Positions 46,229 through 54,815 of a stretch of 64,000 nucleotides of DNA are shown piece by piece. The stretch is taken from positions 1,961,491 to 2,025,490 of the forward strand of contig BPKC01000001.1 in NCBI GenBank assembly GCA_026004935.1. The letters are read 5' to 3'. A model generated the notes under the pieces. That model did no database searches and was not told the DNA's origin. It saw only the letters and a program-made list of their open reading frames with translations. Position numbers and translations under genes: made by a program. The stretch is from Rhodothalassiaceae bacterium (GTDB taxonomy: Bacteria > Pseudomonadota > Alphaproteobacteria > Sphingomonadales > Rhodothalassiaceae). Each line of letters starts with the position of its first letter. Position 1 is the first letter of the stretch.

Positions 46229-47566
46229 TCATCCCTCCTTGCGCTTGTCGATGATCCGCCTGGCCTTGCCCTCGCTGCGCGGAAGCGCGCCGGGCTCTTC
46301 GACCACCACCCGGGTGTTGATGCCGACCACCGCCTTGATGTTCTTCCTGAGATCCCGGGCGACTGCCGCACGGCTCTCCTCGTCGGCCGACGCGCGCGCC
46401 GCCTCCACCCGCACGGTCAGCTGATCGAGGCGCCCCTCCTTCGTCACCACCAGCTCGAAATGCGGCGCAAGCCTGGGTTCCGCGCAGACCAGCTCCTCGA
46501 TCTGGGATGGGAAGACGTTGACCCCGTGGATGATCAGCATGTCGTCCGAGCGGCCGAGGATCTTCTCGATCCGGCGCATGGCGCGCGCGGTGCCGGGCAG
46601 CAGCCGCGTCAGATCGCGGGTGCGGTAGCGGATGATCGGCAGCGCCTCCTTGACGAGCGAGGTGAACACCAGCTCGCCGCGCTCGCCGTCGGGCAGCACC
46701 TCGCCGGTCTCGGGATCGATGATCTCCGGGTAGAACATGTCCTCCCAGACGGTCAGCCCGTCCTTGGTCTCGATGCATTCCTGGGCGACACCGGGCCCCA
46801 TCACCTCGGACAGGCCGTAGATGTCGAGGGCATCGATGCCGAGAGTCTCCTCGATCTCGCGCCGCATCTCCTCCGACCAGGGCTCGGCCCCCAGGATGCC
46901 GATCTCGAGCGAGGATTCGCGCGGATCGAGCCCCTGGCGGACGAATTCGTCCGCGATCGCAAGCAGGTAGCTCGGGGTGACCATGATGATCCGGGGCTTG
47001 AAGTCGCAGATCAGCTCCACCTGCCGCTTCGTCTGGCCGCCGGACATCGGCACCACGGTGCAGCCCAGATGCTCGGCGCCGTAATGGGCCCCCAGCCCGC
47101 CGGTGAACAGGCCATAGCCGTAGGCGACATGAACGATGTCGCCCGGCCGGCCGCCGGCGGCCTGGATCGAGCGGGCCACCGCCCGCGCCCAGAAGGCGAT
47201 GTCGCTCTTCGTGTAGCCGACGACGGTGGGCTTGCCGGTCGTGCCGGATGAGGCGTGGATGCGCACCACCTCCTCCCGCGGCACGGCGAACAGGCCGAAG
47301 GGGTAGTGATCGCGAAGCGTATCCTTGGTCGTGAACGGAAATTTCGCAAGATCCGGCAGGTCCCGGAAGTCGTCCGGATGCACGCCGGCCTCGTCGAAGG
47401 CGCGGCGGTAGTGCGGCACGTTCTCATAGGCGTGCCGCAGCGTCCATTTGAGCCGCCGGCGCTGGAGATCGGCGATCTCGTCGCGCGAGGCGAACTGGAT
47501 CTTCTCGCCGAGCGGGTTGTCCGGCACGGGTGTCCGCTTCGTCCGTGTCAGGGGCTGAGTGTCCAT
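46229..47566 (-). CDS. paaK: Phenylacetate-CoA ligase
   Basis: A 445-residue adenylate-forming enzyme that activates phenylacetate with ATP and CoA. The phosphate-binding loop RIHASSGTTGKPTVVGY is near residues 92-108, and the later FYPEIIDPETGEVLPDGERG and the hinge YRTRDLTRLLPG are typical of PaaK. The ATG at 47566 has GGAGAGGT just upstream. Confidence 0.95.
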   Translation of the reverse strand: MDTQPLTRTKRTPVPDNPLGEKIQFASRDEIADLQRRRLKWTLRHAYENVPHYRRAFDEAGVHPDDFRDLPDLAKFPFTTKDTLRDHYPFGLFAVPREEVVRIHASSGTTGKPTVVGYTKSDIAFWARAVARSIQAAGGRPGDIVHVAYGYGLFTGGLGAHYGAEHLGCTVVPMSGGQTKRQVELICDFKPRIIMVTPSYLLAIADEFVRQGLDPRESSLEIGILGAEPWSEEMRREIEETLGIDALDIYGLSEVMGPGVAQECIETKDGLTVWEDMFYPEIIDPETGEVLPDGERGELVFTSLVKEALPIIRYRTRDLTRLLPGTARAMRRIEKILGRSDDMLIIHGVNVFPSQIEELVCAEPRLAPHFELVVTKEGRLDQLTVRVEAARASADEESRAAVARDLRKNIKAVVGINTRVVVEEPGALPRSEGKARRIIDKRKEG

Positions 47567-47607
47567 CACCTCTCCTCCGCACGCATCTTCCGCATCACGG
47601 CCACCAC

Positions 47608-48822
47608 TCAGATCTTTTCGATCACGGCAGCGATACCTTGGCCGACGCCGATGCACATGGTGCACAGCGCAAGCCGCGCGTCTTCCCGTTCCTCCAGCTC
47701 GCGCATGGCGGTCAGCACCAGCCGCGCGCCCGACATGCCCAAGGGGTGCCCCAGGGCGATCGCGCCGCCGTTCGGGTTCACATGCGGCGCGTCATCGGGC
47801 AGCCCGAGCATGCGCAGCACCGCAAGCGACTGGGCGGCGAAGGCCTCGTTCAGCTCGATGACATCGAAGTCCTCGATCCTGAGGCCGAGACGCGCCATCA
47901 GCTTCTTCGTCGCAGGCGCCGGGCCGATGCCCATGATCCGCGGCTCCACGCCGGCCACCGCGCCGCCGACGATGCGGGCGACGGGCTTCAGGCCGAAGCG
48001 CTTGACCGCCTCGCCGCTCGCCACCAGCAGGGCCGCCGCGCCGTCATTGACGCCGGAGGCGTTGCCGGCGGTCACCGTGCCGTTCGCCCGGAAGGGAGTC
48101 GGCAGTTTCGCGAGCTTTTCCAGCGTCGTGTCCGGGCGCGGATGCTCGTCGCGGTCCACGACGACGGGATCGCCCCTGCGCTGCGGGATCGTGACCGGCG
48201 CGATCTCCTTCGCCAGCCGACCGCGTTCCATGGCGGCCGCCGCCCGCTGCTGGGAGCGCAGCGCGAAGGCGTCCTGGTCCTCGCGCGAGATCCCGAATTC
48301 CTCGGCGACGTTTTCGGCCGTCTCGGGCATGGAATCGATGCCGTACTGGCGCTCGATCAGGGGATTGACGAAGCGCCAGCCGATGGTCGTGTCGTAGATC
48401 TCGGCCTTGCGCGAGAAGGCGGTCTCGGCCTTCGGCATCACGAAGGGCGCGCGCGACATGCTCTCGACCCCGCCCGCGATCACGAGATCCATCTCGCCGA
48501 GCCGGATGGCGCGGGCGGCGAGCAGCACCGCCTCCAGCGAGGAGCCGCACAGCCGGTTCACCGTCACCCCCGGCACGTCGGTGGGCAGGCCCGCGATCAG
48601 CGCCGCCATGCGCGCGACATTGCGGTTGTCCTCGCCCGCCTGGTTGGCGCAGCCGTAGATGACGTCGTCCAGCGCCGCCCAGTCCACATCCGCGTTGCGC
48701 TCCATGAGCACCCTGATGGGATGGGCGGCCAGATCATCCGCCCGCACGCCCGCCAGCGCCCCGCCGTAGCGGCCGATCGGCGTTCGAATGCCGTCACACA
48801 GATAGGCGTCCCGCACGCTCAT
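47608..48822 (-). CDS. paaJ: 3-oxoadipyl-CoA thiolase
   Basis: A 404-residue thiolase that splits 3-oxoadipyl-CoA (and 3-oxo-5,6-dehydrosuberyl-CoA) in the last steps of phenylacetate degradation; pcaF is the equivalent in the beta-ketoadipate pathway. The acylated Cys is in TVNRLCGSSLEAVLLAA, His in NPNGGAIALGHPLGMSG and the second Cys in LCTMCIGVGQG. Its operon position between paaK and paaZ favours the phenylacetate role. Confidence 0.92.
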   Translation of the reverse strand: MSVRDAYLCDGIRTPIGRYGGALAGVRADDLAAHPIRVLMERNADVDWAALDDVIYGCANQAGEDNRNVARMAALIAGLPTDVPGVTVNRLCGSSLEAVLLAARAIRLGEMDLVIAGGVESMSRAPFVMPKAETAFSRKAEIYDTTIGWRFVNPLIERQYGIDSMPETAENVAEEFGISREDQDAFALRSQQRAAAAMERGRLAKEIAPVTIPQRRGDPVVVDRDEHPRPDTTLEKLAKLPTPFRANGTVTAGNASGVNDGAAALLVASGEAVKRFGLKPVARIVGGAVAGVEPRIMGIGPAPATKKLMARLGLRIEDFDVIELNEAFAAQSLAVLRMLGLPDDAPHVNPNGGAIALGHPLGMSGARLVLTAMRELEEREDARLALCTMCIGVGQGIAAVIEKI

Positions 48823-48879
48823 GTGTCCTGATGTCCTTTCTCAGGTTTTCCTGTCAGGCCATTGCCGCTGCGAAATAAT

Positions 48880-50934
48880 CTACTCCGCCGCCTTTTCGAG
48901 GGCCGCACGCCGGGCGTTCATGGTCAGCAGCTCGTATTCGGCGCAGGTCTCTCCCGCATCGTCGACGATCCGCACATGCCAGCGCACCTCGCCGTATTCC
49001 TCGTTGCGCGGGGTCTTGTCCTTGACGGTGAGCTCCACATGGATCCGCGTGCCCGGATAGACGGGCTTCATGAAGCGCAGGCCGTCGAGCCCCGTATTCG
49101 CCAGCACGGGACCGGGGCTGGGCTCGACGAACAGCCCGGCCGCGAAGGACAGCAGCAGATAGCCGTGGGCCACGCGCCCGTCGAAGAAGGGGTTGGCCCT
49201 GGCCGCCTCCTCGTCCATGTGGGCGTAGAAGGTGTCACCGGTGAATTCCGCGAAATGCTCGATGTCGGCGAGCGTGACCTCGCGCTCGGGGGTCACCACG
49301 GTCTCGCCGATCTCGAGGCTGTCGAAATCGCGGGTGAACGGATGCGCGCGGTCCGTGATCCGCCGCGCGCCGGGCACCCAGCGCCCCGTGACGGCGGTGA
49401 GGATATCCGGGCTGCCCTGGATGGCCGTGCGCTGCATGTAGTGGAAGACGGCGCGCACGCCGCCCAGCTCCTCGCTGCCGCCGGCGCGCCCCGGCCCGCC
49501 GTGGACGAGATGCGGCAGCGGCGAGCCGTGGCCGGTGGCCTCCTTCGCGCTGTCGCGGTTGACGATGTAGAGCCGGCCGTTGAAGGGTCCGATCCGCTCC
49601 ACCATCTCGCGCGCGGTATCGCCCGAGAAGGTGAAGAGCGAGGAGACCAGCGAGCCGCCGCCGCGGTTGACGATGGCCGCCGCCTCGTCGAGATCGCGGT
49701 AGGGCACGAGGGTCGCCACCGGCCCGAAGGCCTCCGTCTCGTGGATGCGCTCGGCCTTCAGCCCGTCCGCCACCTGAAGCAGGATCGGGCTCATGAAGGC
49801 GCCGTGCTCGGGATCGGCATCCACCACCTCCACATGGTCGGGATCGCCGAAGACGATCTCGGCCTCCTCCATCAGCCGGCGGACGTTCTCGCGCACCTCC
49901 TCGCGCTGGGAGAGCCCCACCAGCGCACCCATGGTGGCCTTCTCGCTGTCGGGATGGCCGACGACGACCTTCTCAAGACGTGCCACGATCGCCGCGCGCG
50001 CGGCCTCCAGATGCGCGGCCGGCACCAGCGCCCGGCGCACCGCCGTGCACTTCTGCCCGGCCTTCACCGTGATCTCGCGCACGACCTCTTTCACGAAGAT
50101 GTCGAATTCCGGCGTGCCCGGTTCCGCATCGGGCGCCAGCACCGCGGCGTTGAGCGAATCGGTCTCCGCCAGCACCGGCACGCCGGCCTCCAGCAGATGC
50201 GGGTGGGCGCGCAGCTGGCGTGCGGTCGCGGCCGAGCCGGTGAAGGCGACGACGTCCTGGCAGTCCAGCCGGTCCAGCAGATCGCCCAGCCCGCCGGCCA
50301 CGAACTGGACGGCTCCCTCGGGCAGGATGCCGCTTTCGATGATGAGTTCGAAGCAGCGGTGGGCGAGAAAGGCGGTCGGGGTCGCGGGCTTGATGATCAC
50401 CGGCAGGCCGGCGATGATCTGGGGGGCGAGCTTCTCCAGCATGCCCCAGACGGGGAAGTTGAAGGCGTTGATCTGCACGGCGACACCGGGCCGCGGCACA
50501 TGCACATGCTGGCCGAGGAAGCTGCCTTCGCGCGAGGTGCGCTCGATGGCGCCGTCGATGGCGATGCGCTTGTCCGGCAGCTCGCGCCGGCCCTTCGAGG
50601 CATGGACGAACAGCGTCTGGATGCCGCCGTCGATGTCGAACCAGCCGTCCTTGCGGGTGGCACCCGTCGCGCCGTTGAGGGCATAAAGCGCGTCCTTGTG
50701 CCCGTTCAGAAAGAGCGCGAGCTCCTTGATCATGCGTGCGCGCTGATGAAAGGTGAGCCGCCTCAGATTGGGGCCGCCCACCTCGCGCGCATGGGCGTGC
50801 GCGGCCGCGAAATCCACACCGGCGGCCGAGCAGACCGCGATCTCCTCGCCGGTGGCCGCATGCCGCATGACCCGCCTGCCCGCCTCGGCCGGCGCCTGCC
50901 AGCTGCCTGCAATATAATTTGCGATCTCAAGCAT
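48880..50934 (-). CDS. paaZ: Oxepin-CoA hydrolase / 3-oxo-5,6-dehydrosuberyl-CoA semialdehyde dehydrogenase
   Basis: A 684-residue bifunctional enzyme. The N-terminal aldehyde dehydrogenase part (about 1-520) has [30 protein letters not shown] and the catalytic Cys in [14 protein letters not shown]. The C-terminal MaoC-type hydratase (about 540-680) has [18 protein letters not shown] and [16 protein letters not shown]. It opens the oxepin-CoA ring and oxidises the aldehyde. It is the first gene of the minus-strand paa operon. Confidence 0.95.
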   Translation of the reverse strand: MLEIANYIAGSWQAPAEAGRRVMRHAATGEEIAVCSAAGVDFAAAHAHAREVGGPNLRRLTFHQRARMIKELALFLNGHKDALYALNGATGATRKDGWFDIDGGIQTLFVHASKGRRELPDKRIAIDGAIERTSREGSFLGQHVHVPRPGVAVQINAFNFPVWGMLEKLAPQIIAGLPVIIKPATPTAFLAHRCFELIIESGILPEGAVQFVAGGLGDLLDRLDCQDVVAFTGSAATARQLRAHPHLLEAGVPVLAETDSLNAAVLAPDAEPGTPEFDIFVKEVVREITVKAGQKCTAVRRALVPAAHLEAARAAIVARLEKVVVGHPDSEKATMGALVGLSQREEVRENVRRLMEEAEIVFGDPDHVEVVDADPEHGAFMSPILLQVADGLKAERIHETEAFGPVATLVPYRDLDEAAAIVNRGGGSLVSSLFTFSGDTAREMVERIGPFNGRLYIVNRDSAKEATGHGSPLPHLVHGGPGRAGGSEELGGVRAVFHYMQRTAIQGSPDILTAVTGRWVPGARRITDRAHPFTRDFDSLEIGETVVTPEREVTLADIEHFAEFTGDTFYAHMDEEAARANPFFDGRVAHGYLLLSFAAGLFVEPSPGPVLANTGLDGLRFMKPVYPGTRIHVELTVKDKTPRNEEYGEVRWHVRIVDDAGETCAEYELLTMNARRAALEKAAE

Positions 50935-51099
50935 GGATCCGTCGCTCCTCCCGCCTGCCCGCAGTTTGCGGGGCCTTTCCGCCGCCCCGTCCGCGGCGCC
51001 TCCGTCGGCGGCCGTTTTTCCGCGCGGCCCGCGCCGCCCCGCAGCCGCCTTCCGGGCGCCACGCCACGGACGGATTCTTAACCCTTTGCGGCGGCCGGC

Positions 51100-51160
51100 G
51101 CAAGAATTTTATATCACACTTAAAACATATAGCGCATCACATGCGTATCATTTTTCGTGA
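51100..51160 (-). promoter_or_regulatory. AT-rich promoter/operator region of the paa operon
   Basis: An unusually AT-rich island in a GC-rich window, about 170 bases before the paaZ start. On the minus strand TATAAA lies at 51108-51113 as a candidate -10 box, without a good -35 match. The segment around 51131-51150 holds two similar words, GCATCA and GCGTATCA, that could be operator half-sites. The assignment rests on composition and position. Confidence 0.4.
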
Positions 51161-51978
51161 ACCACCCGTCGCGCTCCCTCGTCATCCGCCGGCTTGACCG
51201 GCGGGTCCGGCCTCCTCCTCGTCATCCGCCGGCTTGACCGGCGGGTCCGGCCGAAGGTGAAGACGGCCTCTTTCGTCGGGGATGCGACAACCGCCATGGG
51301 TTCGCCGGTCAAGCCGGCGAACGACGTGAGAGGGAGGCTCACCCTCGGGTGCGCACTCTTTCTCGTCATCCGCCGACTTGATCGGCGGATCCAGCGGCAA
51401 GCGGGGCAACAGCGGCCGTCGGGCGCTCTCGCTCCCCGCGGCTGGATTCGCCGCTTTCGCGGCGAATGACGCGGAAAAATGCTGTCACCCGCCGGGGTCG
51501 CATCTTCCCGTCGCCCGCCGGCGCGCCCCCATCGGCACCCGCCGGCGTGACCGGCGCATCCAGTCCCCCCCTCGTCATCCGCCGACTTGATCGGCGGATC
51601 CATACGAAAGCGGGGCAACATCGGCCGTCGGGCGCTCTCACTCCTTGCGGCTGGATTCGCCGCTTTCGCGGCGAATGACGCGGAAGAATGCTGTCACCCG
51701 CCGGGGTCGCATCTTCCCGTCACCAGCCGGCGCGCCCCCATCGGCACCCGCCGGCGTGACCGGCGCATCCAGTCCCCCCCTCGTCATCCGCCGACTTGAT
51801 CGGCGGATCCAGCGGCAAGCGGGGCAACATCGACCATCGGGCGCTCTCGCTCCCCGCGGCTGGATTCGCCGCTTTCGCGGCGAATGACGCGGAAGAATGC
51901 TGTCACCCGCCGGGCTCGCATCTACCCGTCACCCGCCGGCGCGCCCCTATCATCCCCCGCCCGTCTGCACACCGCGCC

Positions 51979-52006
51979 CGGCGACCGGGGACCAATGACC
52001 GGTGAC
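51979..52006. repeat. Heptamer tract (4 units) at the edge of array R5
   Basis: Units CGGCGAC CGGGGAC then CAATGAC and CGGTGAC. These are looser copies of the YGRYGAC unit and lie just outside the last palindrome of the array. Confidence 0.6.
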
Positions 52007-52038
52007 GCGCGCCTCGGACGGGATTGCGCGCATCGGAT

Positions 52039-52069
52039 CACCGGAACATGGTCTTGTCGCGTTCCGGTG
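52039..52069. promoter_or_regulatory. Candidate operator upstream of paaG-paaX
   Basis: Perfect 9-base arms CACCGGAAC (52039-52047) and GTTCCGGTG (52061-52069) have centres 22 bases apart, about two turns of DNA, and GAT/ATC just outside. It lies about 110 bases before the paaG start. It would suit a dimeric regulator such as PaaX, or could form an mRNA hairpin. I see no copy in front of paaZ. Confidence 0.4.
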
Positions 52070-52175
52070 TATCAGGTAAGGCCGGAATCGAGACGGGCGC
52101 CGGCCGGTACCGGTCGGCGGAGAGGGAGTGCATGCCGCACGCGAGCTGCGGCGGATCGGACGCAAGGAGACGGCC

Positions 52176-52991
52176 GTGGACGAGACTGCCCGACAGGACG
52201 ACGCCCCCGCCCTTCTTTCCTGGGACGGAGAGGTTCCCGATCTCGCGATCATCACGCTCAACCGGCCGGAGCGGCTGAACGCCTTCACCGTCGCCATGCA
52301 CGAGCGGCTTGTGGCGCTGCTCGACGAGGTGGAGACGCGGCCGGCGCGCGCGCTGGTGATCACCGGCGCCGGGCGCGGCTTCTGCGCGGGCCAGGACCTC
52401 TCGGACCGCGCGGTCAAGCCGGGCGAGTCGGCGCCCGATCTCGGCGAATCCCTGGAAAAGCGTTACAACCCGCTCGTGCGTCGGCTGGTGAATGCAGCAT
52501 TTCCGGTGATCGCGGCGGTGAACGGGGTCGCCGCCGGTGCGGGCGCCAACATCGCGCTCGCCTGCGACATCGTGCTCGCCGCGCGCTCGGCCAGGTTCAT
52601 CGAGCCCTTCTGCAATCTCGGTCTCGTCCCCGATTCGGGCGGAAGCTGGCATCTGCCGCGCCACGTCGGCCTTGCGCGCGCGCTGGGACTCGCGCTCACG
52701 GGCGACCCGCTGCCGGCGGAACAGGCCGAATCCTGGGGGCTCATCTGGCGGGCCGTCGATGACGAGCGGCTGATGGAGGAGGCGCTGGCGCTCGCGCGCC
52801 GGCTCGCGCAAGGTCCGACGGCCGGCTACGCCAGGATCAAGCGGGCGATCCGGACGGCCTGCGAACAGGGGCTGGATGCCCAGCTCGATCTCGAGCGGGA
52901 TCTGCAGCGCGCGGCCGGCGCGAGCGCCGATTACCGGGAGGGCGTCGCGGCCTTCCTCGAAAAGCGCAAGCCCCGGTTCACGGGCCGCTGA
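52176..52991 (+). CDS. paaG: Ring 1,2-epoxyphenylacetyl-CoA isomerase
   Basis: About 271 residues from a GTG at 52176 with AAGGAG seven bases upstream; a GTG at 52128 would add 16 residues. It is a crotonase-fold enzyme that turns the epoxide from PaaABC into oxepin-CoA. The oxyanion-hole parts are LNRPERLNAFT and GRGFCAGQDLSDR, followed by NGVAAGAGANIALACDIVLAA and the acid region GLVPDSGGSWHLPR. The aspartate in the last motif is typical of PaaG. Confidence 0.88.
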   Translation: MDETARQDDAPALLSWDGEVPDLAIITLNRPERLNAFTVAMHERLVALLDEVETRPARALVITGAGRGFCAGQDLSDRAVKPGESAPDLGESLEKRYNPLVRRLVNAAFPVIAAVNGVAAGAGANIALACDIVLAARSARFIEPFCNLGLVPDSGGSWHLPRHVGLARALGLALTGDPLPAEQAESWGLIWRAVDDERLMEEALALARRLAQGPTAGYARIKRAIRTACEQGLDAQLDLERDLQRAAGASADYREGVAAFLEKRKPRFTGR

Positions 52992-53044
52992 GAAGGGACG
53001 GGCCGCCGCGGCGGCCGGCAAGGCGAGCTGCGGGAGGCGTGCGG

Positions 53045-54028
53045 ATGCGAGGCGAACGCGCAAGGCTGCAAAGCCCTGCCGCAAGGCGCGGGACGACGGC
53101 GGGGCCCGAGGATCCGGCCGCGGAGGCCGATCTGCGCGCCTTCGTCGGGGGATTGCGGCCGCGGGCGAAGGCGCTGATCGCCACCATCTTCGGCGATGCG
53201 CTGCTGCCCATCGGCGGCGGCATCTGGCTCAAGGACCTGATCCGCCTCACGCGCCCCTTCGGCGTCTCCGAGCGGCTGGCCCGCACGGCCGTCTTCCGCC
53301 TCAGGGCCGACGGCTGGCTCGATGCCGAGCGCGTCGGGCGCGAGAGCTTCTACCGCCTCACCGAGCACGGGCTGCACTCCTTTCTGTTCGCCGCCCAGCG
53401 CATCTACGCGCTTCCCGAGACGCAGTGGGACGGACGCTGGAGCGTCGCGATCCTCTCGCCCGACATGGCGCCGGCGCGGCGCGAAAGGCTCGTCAAGGCG
53501 GCGGGATGGACGGGGTTCGCCGCCGCCGGCCGGCATCTCCTCATCCATCCGAGCGCCCGCCAGTCGACGGCCCTGCGCAGCATCGTCAGCGATCTCGATC
53601 TTGCCGGCGAGGTGCTGCTGCTCGAAGGCCAGGACCTCTCCGCCCTGCCGCCGGCACGCGTGGGCCGCATCGTCGCCCGCTTCTGGGCGCTCGAATCGCT
53701 CGCCGGTCTCTACCGCGAATTCGTCGCCCGCTTCCGCCCGCATCTGCAGGCGCTCGGACGGCGCGGCGGCGAGATCGGCGGCCAGCAGGCCTTCGTGCTG
53801 CGCACCCTGCTGATCCACGAATACCGGCGCATCCTTCTCAAGGACCCGGCCCTGCCGCTGGCGCTGCTTCCGGAGGACTGGCCGGGCCGCGAGGCGGCGC
53901 TGCTTGCGCGCGACCTCTACCGCCTGCTCGCGCTGCCCGCCCAGAACTGGGTTTTGCGCGGCATCCGCCTCGACCGGCTCAAGGACCGGCCGAATGACGG
54001 CTTTTTTGCGCGCTTCGGCGGGCTGTAG
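53045..54028 (+). CDS. paaX: PaaX-family transcriptional repressor
   Basis: About 327 residues. The N-terminal winged-helix (about 45-115) has LTRPFGVSERLARTAVFRLRADGWL, then RESFYRLTEHG. The middle carries the PaaX domain WSVAILSPDMAPARRERLVKA and the C-terminal helical domain. PaaX represses paa genes until phenylacetyl-CoA binds. I chose ATG 53045 with GGGAGG seven bases upstream. It is co-transcribed with paaG and divergent from the main operon. Confidence 0.93.
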   Translation: MRGERARLQSPAARRGTTAGPEDPAAEADLRAFVGGLRPRAKALIATIFGDALLPIGGGIWLKDLIRLTRPFGVSERLARTAVFRLRADGWLDAERVGRESFYRLTEHGLHSFLFAAQRIYALPETQWDGRWSVAILSPDMAPARRERLVKAAGWTGFAAAGRHLLIHPSARQSTALRSIVSDLDLAGEVLLLEGQDLSALPPARVGRIVARFWALESLAGLYREFVARFRPHLQALGRRGGEIGGQQAFVLRTLLIHEYRRILLKDPALPLALLPEDWPGREAALLARDLYRLLALPAQNWVLRGIRLDRLKDRPNDGFFARFGGL

Positions 54029-54098
54029 GCCGCATGCGCGCCGAAGAGCCGGCGGCGGGCGTGCGCATCCGGGGCTTGCGGCCGCGGTGCGGGCGATG

Positions 54099-54118
54099 GT
54101 AGTGTTGCAACGGAATGT
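54099..54118. promoter_or_regulatory. Possible metal-regulator operator before the Cys/His-rich gene
   Basis: A perfect 8-base palindrome GTTGCAAC at 54104-54111 sits in a short AT-richer stretch. The left part GTAGTGTTGCAAC partly resembles the Zur-type pattern GTAATGTTATAAC; the right half does not match well. It is 74 bases before the ATG. Confidence 0.2.
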
Positions 54119-54184
54119 TTCGACTCCGGTGCGCCGGGCGCAGGCGATGCCGGAGGAGGCGGCGGCGCGCACGGGGCACGATCC

Positions 54185-54637
54185 ATGAGCTGGATGCGGC
54201 GCTGGCGGGCGGATGTGGCGCGGCTTCTGGCCGCGGTCTTCCTCTACGCGCTGCTGTCACCGCCGGGTGCCGCGCCCTGCATCCACCACCGCGCGGCGGC
54301 GCAGCTGCCCGCGGGGGCGCAGCCGACCGCCGGTGCGCATGAGGCCCATGCCGGCGGACATCTCGCCTCGGCCGGGGCCGCGCATCGCGATGCCGGCCAG
54401 GCCGGCCATGGTGGCGGGCTCGGCTGCGGCTGCTGCATCGGCGGGATGTGCGCGGGAGCCTGCGGCGGCGGATGCCGCCTGCCCTCGGCCTCCTGCGGCG
54501 CCGGTGCGTTCATCGATCTTCTGCTTGAGGCGTCTGCCCTCACGGCGGCGCCGGCGCGGGTGGTTGCGGACACCCGCTCGGACCTCTCCGCGCCGCTGGC
54601 CCGGCCGCAGACGCCCCGCGCTCCTCCCGTGATCTGA
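54185..54637 (+). CDS. Cys/His-rich exported small protein
   Basis: A 150-residue protein. An N-terminal hydrophobic segment (LLAAVFLYALLSPPGAAP) should direct export. About eight Cys and several His follow: CIHH near residue 32, single His residues at 52-75, then the dense run GCGCCIGGMCAGACGGGC and SASCGAG. The last 40 residues are plain. The composition suggests metal binding, possibly related to DUF2946-type proteins often found next to copper-linked TonB receptors. A TonB receptor follows after 178 bases. The metal and role are unproven; no catalytic motif is seen. Confidence 0.65.
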   Translation: MSWMRRWRADVARLLAAVFLYALLSPPGAAPCIHHRAAAQLPAGAQPTAGAHEAHAGGHLASAGAAHRDAGQAGHGGGLGCGCCIGGMCAGACGGGCRLPSASCGAGAFIDLLLEASALTAAPARVVADTRSDLSAPLARPQTPRAPPVI

Positions 54638-54660
54638 TCCCTCCGCGACGGATATCCGGC

Positions 54661-54687
54661 CGCCGCGCGCACCGATTCCGCGCGGCG
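54661..54687. terminator. Hairpin between the Cys/His-rich gene and the TonB receptor gene
   Basis: Perfect 9-base arms CGCCGCGCG (54661-54669) and CGCGCGGCG (54679-54687) enclose a 9-base loop, 23 bases after the stop. No T-run follows. It could attenuate transcription into the receptor gene. Confidence 0.4.
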
Positions 54688-54815
54688 ACAAGCCGTGGCG
54701 CGTGAGGCCGCGCGAGCGCCTTTGCCCGGCCGCCATCACCGGCCGCGGGCACCCGAAGTCCGTCGCTTGCGGCCAATCGCATATCAGATTGTGACGATAC
54801 GAAAGGCGTGTTCAC

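Larger units (their letters stand above)
50935..52175. repeat. Divergent paaZ-paaG intergenic region with palindrome array R5
   Basis: About 11 full elements occupy 51174-51960. Two A variants with a T-G mismatch come first, then one C element, then B and D elements in a 209-base tandem unit (D elements at 51442, 51651 and 51860). A heptamer tract lies at 51979-52006. Promoter candidates flank the array on both sides. No gene is seen inside. Confidence 0.9.

Noticed and set aside
48862-51081. 739-residue open frame on plus
   Set aside because: Antisense shadow of paaZ.
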